Positions 36,043 through 45,352 of a stretch of 64,000 nucleotides of DNA are shown piece by piece. Below the pieces are notes generated by a model that ran no database searches, was not told the origin of the DNA, and saw nothing but the letters and a program-made list of their open reading frames with translations. The DNA lies in NCBI RefSeq assembly GCF_001692325.1, contig NZ_LXKN01000018.1, positions 434,001 through 498,000 of the forward strand, in the 5' to 3' direction. Numbering within the stretch: position 1 is the first letter of the stretch; each line of letters begins with the position of its first letter. The position numbers and the translations under genes are program-made. The stretch comes from Rhizobium sp. AC27/96. GTDB taxonomy: Bacteria > Pseudomonadota > Alphaproteobacteria > Rhizobiales > Rhizobiaceae.

Positions 36043-37980
36043 TCAAAACTCTTCCCATGAGGATGCGGCGGCAGCCGATGCGCCGGAGCCTCCAAAGGCA
36101 CCGGCAATCCTCGCCCGCAACGAACGGGCGGGCGAAGCGGCAGGGCTTGATTGCTGCGTGGCAGCCGCCGGCCGGGCCTGGCTGCTTCGGCCAGCCTGCA
36201 GGGTGAATTGCCCGAGGAGGTCGTTCAAGGCCGATACCTCCTTGGCCAGACTATAGCTTGCAGCTGTGGACTCCTCGACCATAGCAGCATTCTGCTGGGT
36301 TCCCTGATCGATGGTGTTGACGGCCATGTTGATCTCCTGCAGTCCGGTCGCCTGTTCGCGGGCGGCTTCGACGATCGCGCGGACGTTGCCGTCGATTTCC
36401 TCGACCTCCTTGACGATCTGCTGGAGCGACTGCCCGGTTCTGGTGACGAGATCGACACCGCTGTTGACCTGCTGACCCGATGTCGAGATGAGCGCCTTGA
36501 TCTCCTTGGCCGCCTTGGCGGAGCGCTGCGCCAGTTCCCGCACTTCCTGGGCGACCACGGCAAAGCCCTTGCCGGCCTCTCCCGCGCGCGCCGCCTCTAC
36601 CCCTGCATTGAGCGCAAGGAGGTTCGTCTGGAAGGCAATATCGTCGATGACACCGATGATGTTGCTGATCTCGCTCGACGACTTTGAAATGGCCTCCATG
36701 GCGGCAACCGCCTCGCGCATGACCTCGCCGGATTTCTCGGCGCCGACGCGAGCGCGGCCGACCAGCGAACTCGCTTCTTCCGCGCGCCGGGTCGAATCCT
36801 TGACGGTCGTGGTAATCTCCTCAAGTGCTGCCGCAGTTTCCTCGACGGAGGCTGCCTGTTGCTCGGTGCGCTTGGAAAGATCATCGGCAGCAGAGCGGAT
36901 CTGGTTGGAGCCGGCGGCGATCGCCTGACCGCCCTGACCAACGGCGCGCAACGTTTCCTCAAGCTTCTCCATCGATGCGTTGAATGTTGCCCTCAACTGA
37001 TCGAGGTGAGCAACGAAGGGCTTCTCGATGCGATAGACCATATTGCCGTTCGAAAGCTCGGCCAGGCCGCCGGCCAAACCATCGACGGCAAATTGCGTAT
37101 CCGCCGCATCCTTGGCCTTTTGTGCCTCACGCTCCAGCCGTTCCTTTTCCGAAAGGCTACGACCGGCAACGGCATCCTGCTCCAACCGGATGCGCTCGAT
37201 CGCGTTGTCCCTGAAAATCGCAACGGCTGCGGCCATCTGGCCGACCTCATCCCGACGGCTGATCCCGGCGATCTCCTCGTCGGTATCCCCGTTGGCAAGT
37301 GACGCCATGCGGGCACGCAGCAGCTCGATGGGCGAAGCAATGCCGCGTGTCGATACAAGAACCGCGATCAGGATGGCACTGCCCAACAGAATACCCAGAG
37401 CAATAAGCGTGTTCCTGATGGTATCGGCAGCCTCTTCTTCCAGCAGATTGCTCTTTGCATCGATGTTCTTGTTGAAGGTATCCAGCCAGGCGCGGACGGC
37501 GAGAACCTCGTCATTGATCAGCGGATCCGCCTGCTTCAACAGCTTGAGGGAGCCCTCATTATCGTCCACCTGCCCCGCCTTGACGGCTTGATCGGTCACC
37601 GCGATGAGCTCATTCGCCTTCGCTGCCAGCTTGTCCACCGCATCCGCTTCGGCCGGCATCAACTCCCTGACAGCGGCAAAGCGCTCAAGAAGCACTTTCT
37701 TGTTCTCCTCATAATCCCTGGAGAACTTGGCCATTTCCTGGTCTTTCGAGCTGTAGGCCAGGATCTGGTAGGCATTGTAGCTCAGCGCCGTCACCCGTTG
37801 GCTGGCTCTCGACATCTCTACGGCCGCCGCCTCGTCTTTCGAAATGAAGTCGGAATAGGTGGTGACGCTGTGGCGATATTGGTTCGACACGAAAAGGACG
37901 CCTGCAATCCCGATCAGGCAAATCGGAATCATGATGGAAAGGACCTTCGTCCTGATTTTGGCGTTCTGGAGAAATGACAT
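36043..37980 (-). CDS. Methyl-accepting chemotaxis protein
   Basis: 645 residues. First membrane helix about 14-32 ([19 protein letters not shown]), periplasmic four-helix-type sensor (about 33-190), second helix about 192-213, HAMP, then the cytoplasmic coiled coil with the signalling tip [17 protein letters not shown]. It ends SWEEF, an xWxxF tail like the NWETF pentapeptide that tethers CheR/CheB. ATG 37980 follows AGGT; the longer frame starting at 38127 lacks a site. It stands alone, without che genes nearby. The ligand is unknown. Confidence 0.9.
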   Translation of the reverse strand: MSFLQNAKIRTKVLSIMIPICLIGIAGVLFVSNQYRHSVTTYSDFISKDEAAAVEMSRASQRVTALSYNAYQILAYSSKDQEMAKFSRDYEENKKVLLERFAAVRELMPAEADAVDKLAAKANELIAVTDQAVKAGQVDDNEGSLKLLKQADPLINDEVLAVRAWLDTFNKNIDAKSNLLEEEAADTIRNTLIALGILLGSAILIAVLVSTRGIASPIELLRARMASLANGDTDEEIAGISRRDEVGQMAAAVAIFRDNAIERIRLEQDAVAGRSLSEKERLEREAQKAKDAADTQFAVDGLAGGLAELSNGNMVYRIEKPFVAHLDQLRATFNASMEKLEETLRAVGQGGQAIAAGSNQIRSAADDLSKRTEQQAASVEETAAALEEITTTVKDSTRRAEEASSLVGRARVGAEKSGEVMREAVAAMEAISKSSSEISNIIGVIDDIAFQTNLLALNAGVEAARAGEAGKGFAVVAQEVRELAQRSAKAAKEIKALISTSGQQVNSGVDLVTRTGQSLQQIVKEVEEIDGNVRAIVEAAREQATGLQEINMAVNTIDQGTQQNAAMVEESTAASYSLAKEVSALNDLLGQFTLQAGRSSQARPAAATQQSSPAASPARSLRARIAGAFGGSGASAAAASSWEEF

Positions 37981-38525
37981 GATGTGACCTGCTCTTCGTA
38001 AAGAGCGGCAATCGCCTGCATGCGACAATATGTGCAGTACCGATGATTGCCAGCTTCGGGATGGGGAGCACTGCAGATAAGGAGCTTCCTGCTCACCACC
38101 AAAGGCGCTGCAACCCTCAAAAAACACAGCAGCCTGACAAAACTATTAACATGGAAAATATTACATAAATTTAATCAAGACTATAGCGCAATATATCTAG
38201 ACCTGAGGGAAATGTAATTTCCAATTGCATCTGGAATCTGCTCTTTCAATCCAGAATTTTTATGGATATTCCAATAATATAAAATCTATACTTGAATATC
38301 TTGGGTGTAATCGCACAGATTTCATCCCGACAACACGCCATGCCCACCATTCGGCCAGATTTCTTCTACCCTTTCCTTGAAGAAACGAAACCGCCCCGCG
38401 TGGCCGAATCTCCATCTGTCGTATCTCGCCACCTCGCTGAATATTAGCACCAACTTCCAATAATGGCGCCTTGACATAAATTTAGCCAAGGCTATGTTTT
38501 AAATAACGAGCTGGAGAAAGCCCCC
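37981..38525. other. Long AT-rich intergenic region before mntH
   Basis: About 545 bases between the divergent chemoreceptor and mntH. It holds the mntH promoter with its Mn box at the right end. A 66-codon minus-strand frame (38260-38460) shows no protein-like features. Nothing else recognised. Confidence 0.5.
38471..38498 (+). promoter_or_regulatory. mntH promoter with Mn-regulator box
   Basis: TTGACA (38471-38476) and TATGTT (38493-38498) are spaced 16 bases. The perfect inverted repeat TAGCC-AA-GGCTA (38483-38494) sits between them, where a bound repressor would block polymerase. A near copy lies before the regulator gene at 39881. Confidence 0.7.
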
Positions 38526-39836
38526 ATGACAGACTCGATAGTCCGGCAGACATTGTCGGAACGCACAGATATGCAAATTCGCGAAGTACTGGCCGGCAGG
38601 CGCCGCGGCTTCGGATCTATCCTACTCTTCGCCGGCCCCGCGGTCGTCGCCTCCATTGCCTATATGGATCCCGGAAACTTCGCGACGAACATCCAGGCTG
38701 GCTCCGGCTATGGCTATTCCCTGCTATGGGTTGTGTTGGTGGCGAACCTCATTGCCATGCTCTTCCAGGCGCTCTCGGCAAAGCTCGGCATCGTCACCGG
38801 CCGCAATCTCGCCGAGCTCTGTCGTGATCAGTTTTCGGCGCCTGTTCGGCTTGCAATGTGGGTCGTCAGCGAAATCGCGGCGATGGCCACCGATCTGGCC
38901 GAATTCCTCGGCGGCGCAATTGGCCTCTCTCTGCTCTTCGGCATGCCGCTTCTCGCCGGAATGGTCGTCACGGCTGTTGTGACATATGGCGTCCTGCTGA
39001 TGGAAAGACACGGCTTCCGGCCAATGGAGCTGATCATCGGCGGGCTGGTCGCAATCATCAGTCTTTGCTACGTCTTGGAAATGTTCATCGCCCCCGTCGC
39101 CTGGGGCCAGGCAGGCCTCGGGACGATCCTGCCATCGATCCCCGACTCCACCGCACTGACAATCTCAGTCGGCATCATCGGCGCGACTGTCATGCCCCAC
39201 GCTCTTTACCTGCATTCCGGCCTGACCCAACACCGCGCACCGGGGCGCAACAACAATGAGCGGCGGAAACTGGTGCTCTTTTCCAATTGGGAGTGCGTCA
39301 TCGCCCTCGCCGTCGCCGGCGCTGTGAACATGGCGATGGTGATCATGGCCGCGGCCGCCTTCCATGCCGGCCATCCCGACGTCGCCGAGATCGAAACCGC
39401 CTATCATACGCTTACCCCTCTCCTCGGCGGCGCGGCGGCCAGCATCTTCCTGATCTCGCTGATGGCCTCAGGCATCTCTTCATCTGCAGTCGGCACCATG
39501 GCCGGGCAGATGATCATGCAGGGCTTCGTCGGCTTTCGCATTCCGGTCTGGCTGCGCCGGCTGGTCACCATGCTCCCGGCTTTCGCGGTGGTTCTGATGG
39601 GTGTCAATACCACCGAAGCACTGGTCTACAGCCAGGTCGTGCTTTCTTTTGCGCTGCCGATTCCGATGATCGCGCTGGTCCTGTTCACTCGTAACCGCGC
39701 CATCATGGGCAATTTCGCCAATGGCCGGTTGACCGATATCACCGCGATCGTCGGCACGATCGTCATTCTGGGCCTGAATGCAATCCTGCTCCTGCAGACC
39801 TTCGGCATCCCGATACCCGGGCTCAGCAACGGTTGA
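38526..39836 (+). CDS. mntH: NRAMP manganese importer
   Basis: 436 residues, eleven membrane segments. The metal-binding DPGN (48-51) in helix 1 and MPH (223-225) in helix 6 are intact, as is the conserved GLTQHR after MPH. A proton-coupled Mn2+ importer of the inner membrane. The MntR-type regulator is encoded about 100 bases downstream, and both have the same operator, so Mn repression is likely. Confidence 0.93.
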   Translation: MTDSIVRQTLSERTDMQIREVLAGRRRGFGSILLFAGPAVVASIAYMDPGNFATNIQAGSGYGYSLLWVVLVANLIAMLFQALSAKLGIVTGRNLAELCRDQFSAPVRLAMWVVSEIAAMATDLAEFLGGAIGLSLLFGMPLLAGMVVTAVVTYGVLLMERHGFRPMELIIGGLVAIISLCYVLEMFIAPVAWGQAGLGTILPSIPDSTALTISVGIIGATVMPHALYLHSGLTQHRAPGRNNNERRKLVLFSNWECVIALAVAGAVNMAMVIMAAAAFHAGHPDVAEIETAYHTLTPLLGGAAASIFLISLMASGISSSAVGTMAGQMIMQGFVGFRIPVWLRRLVTMLPAFAVVLMGVNTTEALVYSQVVLSFALPIPMIALVLFTRNRAIMGNFANGRLTDITAIVGTIVILGLNAILLLQTFGIPIPGLSNG

Positions 39837-39880
39837 TCCGGATCAGGCGCTGGGCTTTCATAACGGAGTTGAATTATTTA

Positions 39881-39892
39881 TAGTCGAGGCTA
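39881..39892. promoter_or_regulatory. Second Mn box, before mntR
   Basis: TAGTC-GA-GGCTA differs from the mntH box in one arm position and in the centre. It lies about 43 bases before the regulator start and suggests autoregulation. Confidence 0.6.
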
Positions 39893-39934
39893 AACATCAT
39901 CACACAACTCGTGATCTTATGAAGGTAAGCCGCC

Positions 39935-40384
39935 TTGACGAAACCACCTGCCGCCCCGGAAAGCCGTCTTGCTTCGACAGAAGTCGAGACGCATGTCGAG
40001 GCCTTTCAGAAAAGCCGCGATGATCGGCGCACGGAGCTGATGGAAGACTACGTGGAGCTGATCGCCGATCTGATAGAACATGCCGGAGAGGCCCGCCAGA
40101 CCGATATCGCACAGCGGCTGGGAGTAACCCAGCCCACGGTCGCCAAGATGCTCAAGCGTCTGGCCGAAGAAAACCTGATCACCCAGCGCCCCTATCGCGG
40201 CGTCTTCCTGACCGAGGAAGGCCATCGCTTGGCCGTTGCGACACGCCGGCGCCATGAGGTCGTGGAAGCTGTCCTTTGCCGTCTTGGTGTCGATCCCGAT
40301 ACCGCGCGAAACGACGCGGAGGGCATCGAACACCATGTCAGTGAAAAGACGCTCGAAGCCTTCGAGCGCTTTCTGAGGACGTGA
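39935..40384 (+). CDS. mntR: DtxR-family manganese regulator
   Basis: 149 residues. Winged helix-turn-helix ([30 protein letters not shown], about 55-85) preceded by [17 protein letters not shown] and followed by a dimerisation/metal region with [16 protein letters not shown] and GIEHHVS, typical of MntR. No SH3-like third domain. A TTG start with AAGG upstream gives this length; the ATG at the MEDY stretch (40041) would give a shorter, still complete DNA-binding protein. Represses mntH when Mn is bound. Confidence 0.87.
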   Translation: MTKPPAAPESRLASTEVETHVEAFQKSRDDRRTELMEDYVELIADLIEHAGEARQTDIAQRLGVTQPTVAKMLKRLAEENLITQRPYRGVFLTEEGHRLAVATRRRHEVVEAVLCRLGVDPDTARNDAEGIEHHVSEKTLEAFERFLRT

Positions 40385-40583
40385 TGACTGAGCGACAGAA
40401 TTAAAGAGCCATTTTTGGCACAGTTTTGGCGAGAATGATTTGAAAATTAGCCGGCAATAACTGTCCGCCTTGACCAATCAACCGGTATCAACGCAAGCTT
40501 TACAAATCTTCGCTAAGCAGCATTTAGCGAACCGCTGGTCTTTGTCGCGAACAGACTGATTTTTATTACCGGCGCAGGGAATC

Positions 40584-42053
40584 ATGATGAACGCCCAGGA
40601 TCTGAGCACCACCGTATTCGACATCGCCCCAGTCGCCATGTGGCTGGAAGACTTCAGCGGCGTTAGGGAACAGTTCGAACTGTGGCGGAGCGAAGGGGTG
40701 ACGGATCTGCGCTCCTTCCTGCTTGAGGATGAGCAGCGCGTTGCGGCATGCTCGCAAAAGATTCGGGTCCTCTCGGTCAATGCCAAGACTTTGGAACTGT
40801 TCGAGGCGCAATCCTTCGAGGCGCTGGTGGAAGGGCTTTCCAATGTCTTCCGTGGCGAAATGCTGCAAAGCCATGTGAATGAACTGGTCGCGCTCTGGGA
40901 GGGCAAGACCGAATTTTCCGGCACCGCGATCAACTATACGCTTGGCGGCCGCAGGCTGGACATCCAGCTTCGCGGCATCGTGCTGCCGGGCCATGAAACG
41001 TCCTGGAGCCAGTTGCTGCTGACCACGGAAGACGTGACGGCACGCGAGGAAGCAAGGCGACAGGAAGAGCGCCAGCGCCGCTATGCCGAAGGCATGTTCG
41101 AACATTCGCCCGTATCGCTATGGGTCGAGGATTTCAGCCGCATCAAGATCCTGCTCGATGAAATCCGCAACCGCGGCATCGTCGATTTCCAGGTGTTTCT
41201 CGACGTCCATCCCGAGTTCGTTCAGCAATGCATGAGCGAGATCAGCGTGCTCGACGTCAATCAGGCGACACTCGACCTGTTCTGTGCGCCCGATCGGCAA
41301 ACCCTGCATCAGCGGATCGGTGAAATCTTTCGCGATGACATGGAAAAGCATTTTCGCGGGCAGCTGGTGGAATTGTGGAACGAGCGACTATTCCATCAAC
41401 GCGAGGTGCTGAACTACGCCCTCGACGGCTCCGAGCGCCATGTCCTTCTGCAGTTTTCCGTCTTCCCCGGCTACGAGCACGATTGGTCGCTGGTTCAGGT
41501 GGCGCTGACCGACATTACCGCCCGCAAGAAGGCCGAGGCCTATCTCGAATATCTCGGCAAGCACGATGTGCTGACACGGCTCTATAACCGCGCCTTCTAC
41601 ATGGATGAACTCAACAGGCTGGGACGCAAATCGCTGCGGCCGGTCTCGGCCATTATTATCGATCTCAATGGCCTCAAGGCGGCCAATGACGAGAGCGGGC
41701 ACGACGCCGGCGATTCCTTGCTGCGACGCATGGGAGAAGTGTTGAACAGTGTCGTCTCCCAGCCAAATCATGCAGCACGGATCGGCGGCGATGAATTTGC
41801 CGTTCTCATGCCGGGCGCCGATGAGATTGCGGCCGCAGCCATGGTTGAGACCATCAACGAGCTGCTGAAGATCAACAACCAGTTCTATTCCAGCTCCCCG
41901 CTCAGTACCGCCGTCGGCGTTGCGACAAGCCAGCCGGGAGAAACCATGGAAGCCATGGTCAAGCGCGCGGATCTGGGCATGTATGAACACAAGAAAGCCC
42001 ATTATGCCGCGACCGCCGGCCTTGGCCCGCACCAGGCAAAGCACGGCGCCTGA
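40584..42053 (+). CDS. Diguanylate cyclase with duplicated PAS-like sensor
   Basis: 489 residues, no membrane segment. Two tandem sensor units of about 160 residues are clearly related: VAMWLEDFSG and VSLWVEDFSR, each followed by a helix pair and L(S/D)VN(A/Q)(K/A)TL(E/D)LF. The GGDEF domain starts at DVLTRLYNR and has RIGGDEFAVL (signature about 401-405). The I-site position reads SQPN, so the RxxD inhibitory site is absent. Makes cyclic di-GMP in response to an unknown cytoplasmic cue. Confidence 0.87.
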   Translation: MMNAQDLSTTVFDIAPVAMWLEDFSGVREQFELWRSEGVTDLRSFLLEDEQRVAACSQKIRVLSVNAKTLELFEAQSFEALVEGLSNVFRGEMLQSHVNELVALWEGKTEFSGTAINYTLGGRRLDIQLRGIVLPGHETSWSQLLLTTEDVTAREEARRQEERQRRYAEGMFEHSPVSLWVEDFSRIKILLDEIRNRGIVDFQVFLDVHPEFVQQCMSEISVLDVNQATLDLFCAPDRQTLHQRIGEIFRDDMEKHFRGQLVELWNERLFHQREVLNYALDGSERHVLLQFSVFPGYEHDWSLVQVALTDITARKKAEAYLEYLGKHDVLTRLYNRAFYMDELNRLGRKSLRPVSAIIIDLNGLKAANDESGHDAGDSLLRRMGEVLNSVVSQPNHAARIGGDEFAVLMPGADEIAAAAMVETINELLKINNQFYSSSPLSTAVGVATSQPGETMEAMVKRADLGMYEHKKAHYAATAGLGPHQAKHGA

Positions 42054-42172
42054 TAACGGTGCCGCATTTCCTTCCCTTCGGCTGACCAAACAGCGCATCC
42101 CGGAATACCCCGTGGCCAGGAACAAAAGCCGGGACTCAACATTTGGCTTTCTGGAAAAAGATGGAGTTTTAA

Positions 42173-42982
42173 ATGGAAGATCAAACGACCAACGTCGTCG
42201 TCGCCACTCGAAGCGCTCTCGACCAGGCATCCGCACTCGCAGTCCAATATGGCTTCTCTATCCTCGGTGCAGTCATTCTACTGGTAGTCGGCTGGATTTT
42301 GGCCGGCGTCATCAGCCGCGCGGCCTATCGTGTCATCTCGCGCATCCGCGGCATTGACGAGACACTGGCAAGCTTCTTCCAGAATGTCCTGCATTATGGC
42401 CTGCTCGTCCTCGTGTTTATCACCGTTCTCGGACAGTTCGGTGTCCAGACGGCCTCCATCATCGCCACATTGGGCGCCGCCGGCCTCGCAGTAGGCCTGG
42501 CGCTGCAAGGGACGCTTCAGAATATTGCCGCAGGCATCATGCTGCTGGTGCTCAGGCCATTTCGGGTCGGCGAATATATAGAGACGACGAATGTCAAAGG
42601 CTTCATCCGGGACATTGGGCTCTTTGCAACGGAAATGAAGACCGAAGACGGTCTCTACCTCATGGCACCGAACTCCACACTCTGGAACACGCCCATCATC
42701 AACCACAGCCGCGAGCCCGATCGCCGGCAGGAACTGTCGATCGCCGTCGGCAATGATGTCGACATCAATGTCGCCCGCAAGACCATTCTCGACGTCGTGA
42801 CGTCGGACCAGCGCGTGAAGAGCAAGCCCGCGCCTTTGGCCTATCTGGATGACCTGACGGCAGACCAGACTGTCGTGAAGATCCAATATTGGACGATTAC
42901 CTCGGCCTGGACGGAAGCCCGGCACGAGATCATCTCGAAGCTGAAATCGAAGCTTGCCGAAGCCGATATTCCGATCAAATAG
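42173..42982 (+). CDS. Small-conductance mechanosensitive channel (MscS family)
   Basis: 269 residues, close in size to E. coli MscS. Three N-terminal membrane helices; TM3 is the glycine/alanine-rich pore (ATLGAAGLAVGLALQGTLQNIAAG), followed by the beta domain (RPFRVGEYIE) and an alpha/beta C-terminal cage. Releases solutes on hypo-osmotic shock. A Rho-independent terminator follows. Confidence 0.9.
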   Translation: MEDQTTNVVVATRSALDQASALAVQYGFSILGAVILLVVGWILAGVISRAAYRVISRIRGIDETLASFFQNVLHYGLLVLVFITVLGQFGVQTASIIATLGAAGLAVGLALQGTLQNIAAGIMLLVLRPFRVGEYIETTNVKGFIRDIGLFATEMKTEDGLYLMAPNSTLWNTPIINHSREPDRRQELSIAVGNDVDINVARKTILDVVTSDQRVKSKPAPLAYLDDLTADQTVVKIQYWTITSAWTEARHEIISKLKSKLAEADIPIK

Positions 42983-43010
42983 CAGGTGAGGCCGCAACCA
43001 GGGACGTTGG

Positions 43011-43050
43011 AACCTGCCGCCAGTCGGGAGCAGGCTGACGGCAGGTTTTT
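43011..43050 (+). terminator. Rho-independent terminator after mscS-type gene
   Basis: AACCTGCCG (43011-43019) pairs with CGGCAGGTT (43039-43047), and five T (43046-43050) close the structure. Located 30 bases after the channel stop codon. Confidence 0.8.
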
Positions 43051-43177
43051 ACGAGGTTTTAATGCCTCGTGCGCGATCCAACGATCCCGCTATCTTCCAA
43101 ACTGAAGCGCGAGACATTTGTTCCGCACCCGAGCGAAATCAGCAGGCGCGATCGGGACCATCGTGCGAGTTACTACG

Positions 43178-43834
43178 CTACCATTTTACCCGGTAGTCGA
43201 GGCGCAGATTGCCGGCTGGCGTCAACGTCTGCGGATCGAAGAAGGAAGCAGAAAAATTCAGGTTCTGCGCAAGAGGCTGCTGAAACGAGAGCGTGCTGGA
43301 AAAGGCATTGCCGACATCTTTCAAATTGCCGCTTGCCGATATGGATGTTCCTGTCCAGGGAACCGCAAGTGTCACGTCCTGTGTCGCGATGATGGTATTC
43401 GCAGCGCTTCGCGCCCCCACATAATTGACATTCAATGATCTGGAGGTGCGCATATCGAGGTTGTCGGACACGATCCAGCTGCGCGAGCGGGCAAAACAAA
43501 GGCTTCCGGCACCGTTCAGCGTGTCCACGCGCAGTGCCACTTCGCGCCGCCAGCTGGTCGAGAAACGGCCCTGGCTGTCGACTGCCCTCCCCCAGATTGT
43601 CGCAAGACTGCTGCTGCGCAGGATCGTTCCATTCAAGGAACCTCCCAGGCCGAGATCCACGCCCGCACTCGTTTCCCAAGCCATCGGCAATCGAAAACCC
43701 AGCGTCGTCTTATATGTTCGCGGCGCAACCTTGACCGGCGACCAGATCATCAGATCACTGGCATTGGCGGCCTGCGGCAACAACATCACGCTTGCAAGAA
43801 CGCCGAAAATGGCGCGCTGTGCAATGAAAGCCAT
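43178..43834 (-). CDS. Exported beta-rich protein of unknown function
   Basis: 218 residues with a signal peptide (cut near ANASD). The mature part has alternating short hydrophobic strands rich in Ser, Thr and Asn (LRVDTLNGAG, SLNVNYVGARSA, LTPAGNLRLDYRVKW). It ends in an aromatic Trp, a pattern seen in outer-membrane beta-barrel or autotransporter-like proteins. I do not recognise a family. It stands alone between the channel gene and a gene-free gap. Confidence 0.65.
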   Translation of the reverse strand: MAFIAQRAIFGVLASVMLLPQAANASDLMIWSPVKVAPRTYKTTLGFRLPMAWETSAGVDLGLGGSLNGTILRSSSLATIWGRAVDSQGRFSTSWRREVALRVDTLNGAGSLCFARSRSWIVSDNLDMRTSRSLNVNYVGARSAANTIIATQDVTLAVPWTGTSISASGNLKDVGNAFSSTLSFQQPLAQNLNFSASFFDPQTLTPAGNLRLDYRVKW

Positions 43835-44158
43835 CTATTAAACCCACTCATCTCTGCCCAAAACTTTGGGCGCACCAAGACAACGGCCGAACACGTGGCA
43901 AATGCCGCATTCAGGCCTCGGATTGATTTGTTCGGTTGAGCGCCCGAAATCGGAAGCGCTTCGGAGCCCAAAACAGGCATCCGCTAGAAGGATAAATCGC
44001 CACTACGAAAACGGGCGCCACCTTCGCCTAAAGACTCCCATCCACCGCCGGGCTTGTAAACCCCTTGAGACCAAGTTTTTTGCTGCGGTGCACATTTGCC
44101 GCATATGGTGGTGATAACGCCGGCCTTGCCGCCAGCCATCAAGACCGGCTGCGCAACA
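43835..44158. other. Gene-free gap
   Basis: About 320 bases between the unknown exported protein and the LLM gene. I see no gene, RNA or strong hairpin. Confidence 0.4.
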
Positions 44159-45250
44159 TCACTCCACGCGAAGCCCGGCCTTCTTCAGAAGCGGGAGCAC
44201 CCGATCGCAAAAATAGGGAAGTTCCTGGGTGTAATTGACGAATGACAAGGCGATGCCCGCATAGCCTTGCTCGGAAATGGCAATCATCTCGTCAGCGATG
44301 CGTTCCGGCGTTCCGATCAGCGGATAGCTGCCCGCTCCGCCCGCAAAGCGCTGGCGATAACGATCATAGGCATCGCGATCATGAGATTGCGAAAACTCCT
44401 TCTTGCCGGCCATGTGCTGGTCGACGGCGGCGTGGTCGGCCATGGTGACAGCGTAGCGGGTATAGTATTCCTCGGCCTCTGCCTGCGTTTCGCGGCAGAC
44501 GACATGGCAGACCGTGTAGACGCCCACCTGCCGGCCCTTCTTTTCCGCACGTTCGCTGATGTCGATCACATGCTTTCCAGCGTCAGCAATCTCGGTGAAA
44601 GTGGTGAAGAGATAGTCGCAATGGCCGGCTGCGAAATCTCGGCCGGGGCCGCCGAATGCGGCATTCATGGTCACCGGGCGCGGCGTCTGCAGGCTTGCCG
44701 GCCGGCTGACGGCCTCTTTCAGGCTGTAGTAGGCTCCGGCATAATCCAGCGGCTCGTCGGAGGCGTAGAGCTTTTCAACGATCTCGAGCCATTCCGTCGC
44801 CTGGTCGTAGCCCTTCTCGACAAGTGGCACGCCGAACATGCCGAACTCCTTCGGGTTCCAGCCGCAGACGATGTTGAGCCCTGCCCGCCCCTGACTGATA
44901 TGATCGACTGTCGCAAGCGACTTTGCCGCATAGAGCGGATGGACGAGCGGGACATGCACCGTCATGAACAGACCGATGCGATCCGTCGCAGCAGAAAGAG
45001 CCGCGGCCCAGGTGAAGGTCTCGAACGACCATTCTCGCACCCGGTTCTTGCCGCCGAAGCCACGCCAGCGGGCGATCGGCAGGAAGAATTCAAGACCGGC
45101 GCGATCGGCGATCTGTGCGGCGGTCAAATTGTCCTGCCAACCGGCCGTCCACCGCTCCGGCACATCGGTAATGGCAAGCCCGCCATCGGCATTGGTCGAG
45201 AACACGCCAAGCTTCAGCCGGTTCGGCCCCTTCAGCGGATGCATCTTCAT
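44159..45250 (-). CDS. RutA/SfnG-like LLM flavin monooxygenase
   Basis: About 363 residues. The stretches RWRGFGG, DHISQGRAGLNIVCGWNPKEFGMFG and TMNAAFGGPGRDFAA follow the pattern of the pyrimidine (RutA) and dimethylsulfone (SfnG) monooxygenase branch. ATG 45250 is preceded by GGAGGAGAAGG; the longer frame from 45343 is not supported. No other rut genes are present, so pyrimidine cleavage is not assured. It lies beside the LysR gene of the lysine region in the same orientation. Confidence 0.83.
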   Translation of the reverse strand: MKMHPLKGPNRLKLGVFSTNADGGLAITDVPERWTAGWQDNLTAAQIADRAGLEFFLPIARWRGFGGKNRVREWSFETFTWAAALSAATDRIGLFMTVHVPLVHPLYAAKSLATVDHISQGRAGLNIVCGWNPKEFGMFGVPLVEKGYDQATEWLEIVEKLYASDEPLDYAGAYYSLKEAVSRPASLQTPRPVTMNAAFGGPGRDFAAGHCDYLFTTFTEIADAGKHVIDISERAEKKGRQVGVYTVCHVVCRETQAEAEEYYTRYAVTMADHAAVDQHMAGKKEFSQSHDRDAYDRYRQRFAGGAGSYPLIGTPERIADEMIAISEQGYAGIALSFVNYTQELPYFCDRVLPLLKKAGLRVE

Positions 45251-45352
45251 GGCGCCTTCTCCTCCGACTCCATCCTGCAGCGTTCCGGCAACCGGCAACG
45301 ATGCGACACGCAAATGTGTGACGCTCACGGAAAAGAATTTCAACCCTAAAAT

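Noticed and set aside
38260..38460. 66-codon minus-strand frame in the mntH upstream region
   Set aside because: No ribosome site, odd composition and no protein-like pattern.
5210..39885. Repeated TTATAGTC-like strings (near 5219, 30207, 39879)
   Set aside because: The copies differ in context and distance to starts, and no common function links the three genes; likely chance in AT-rich promoters.
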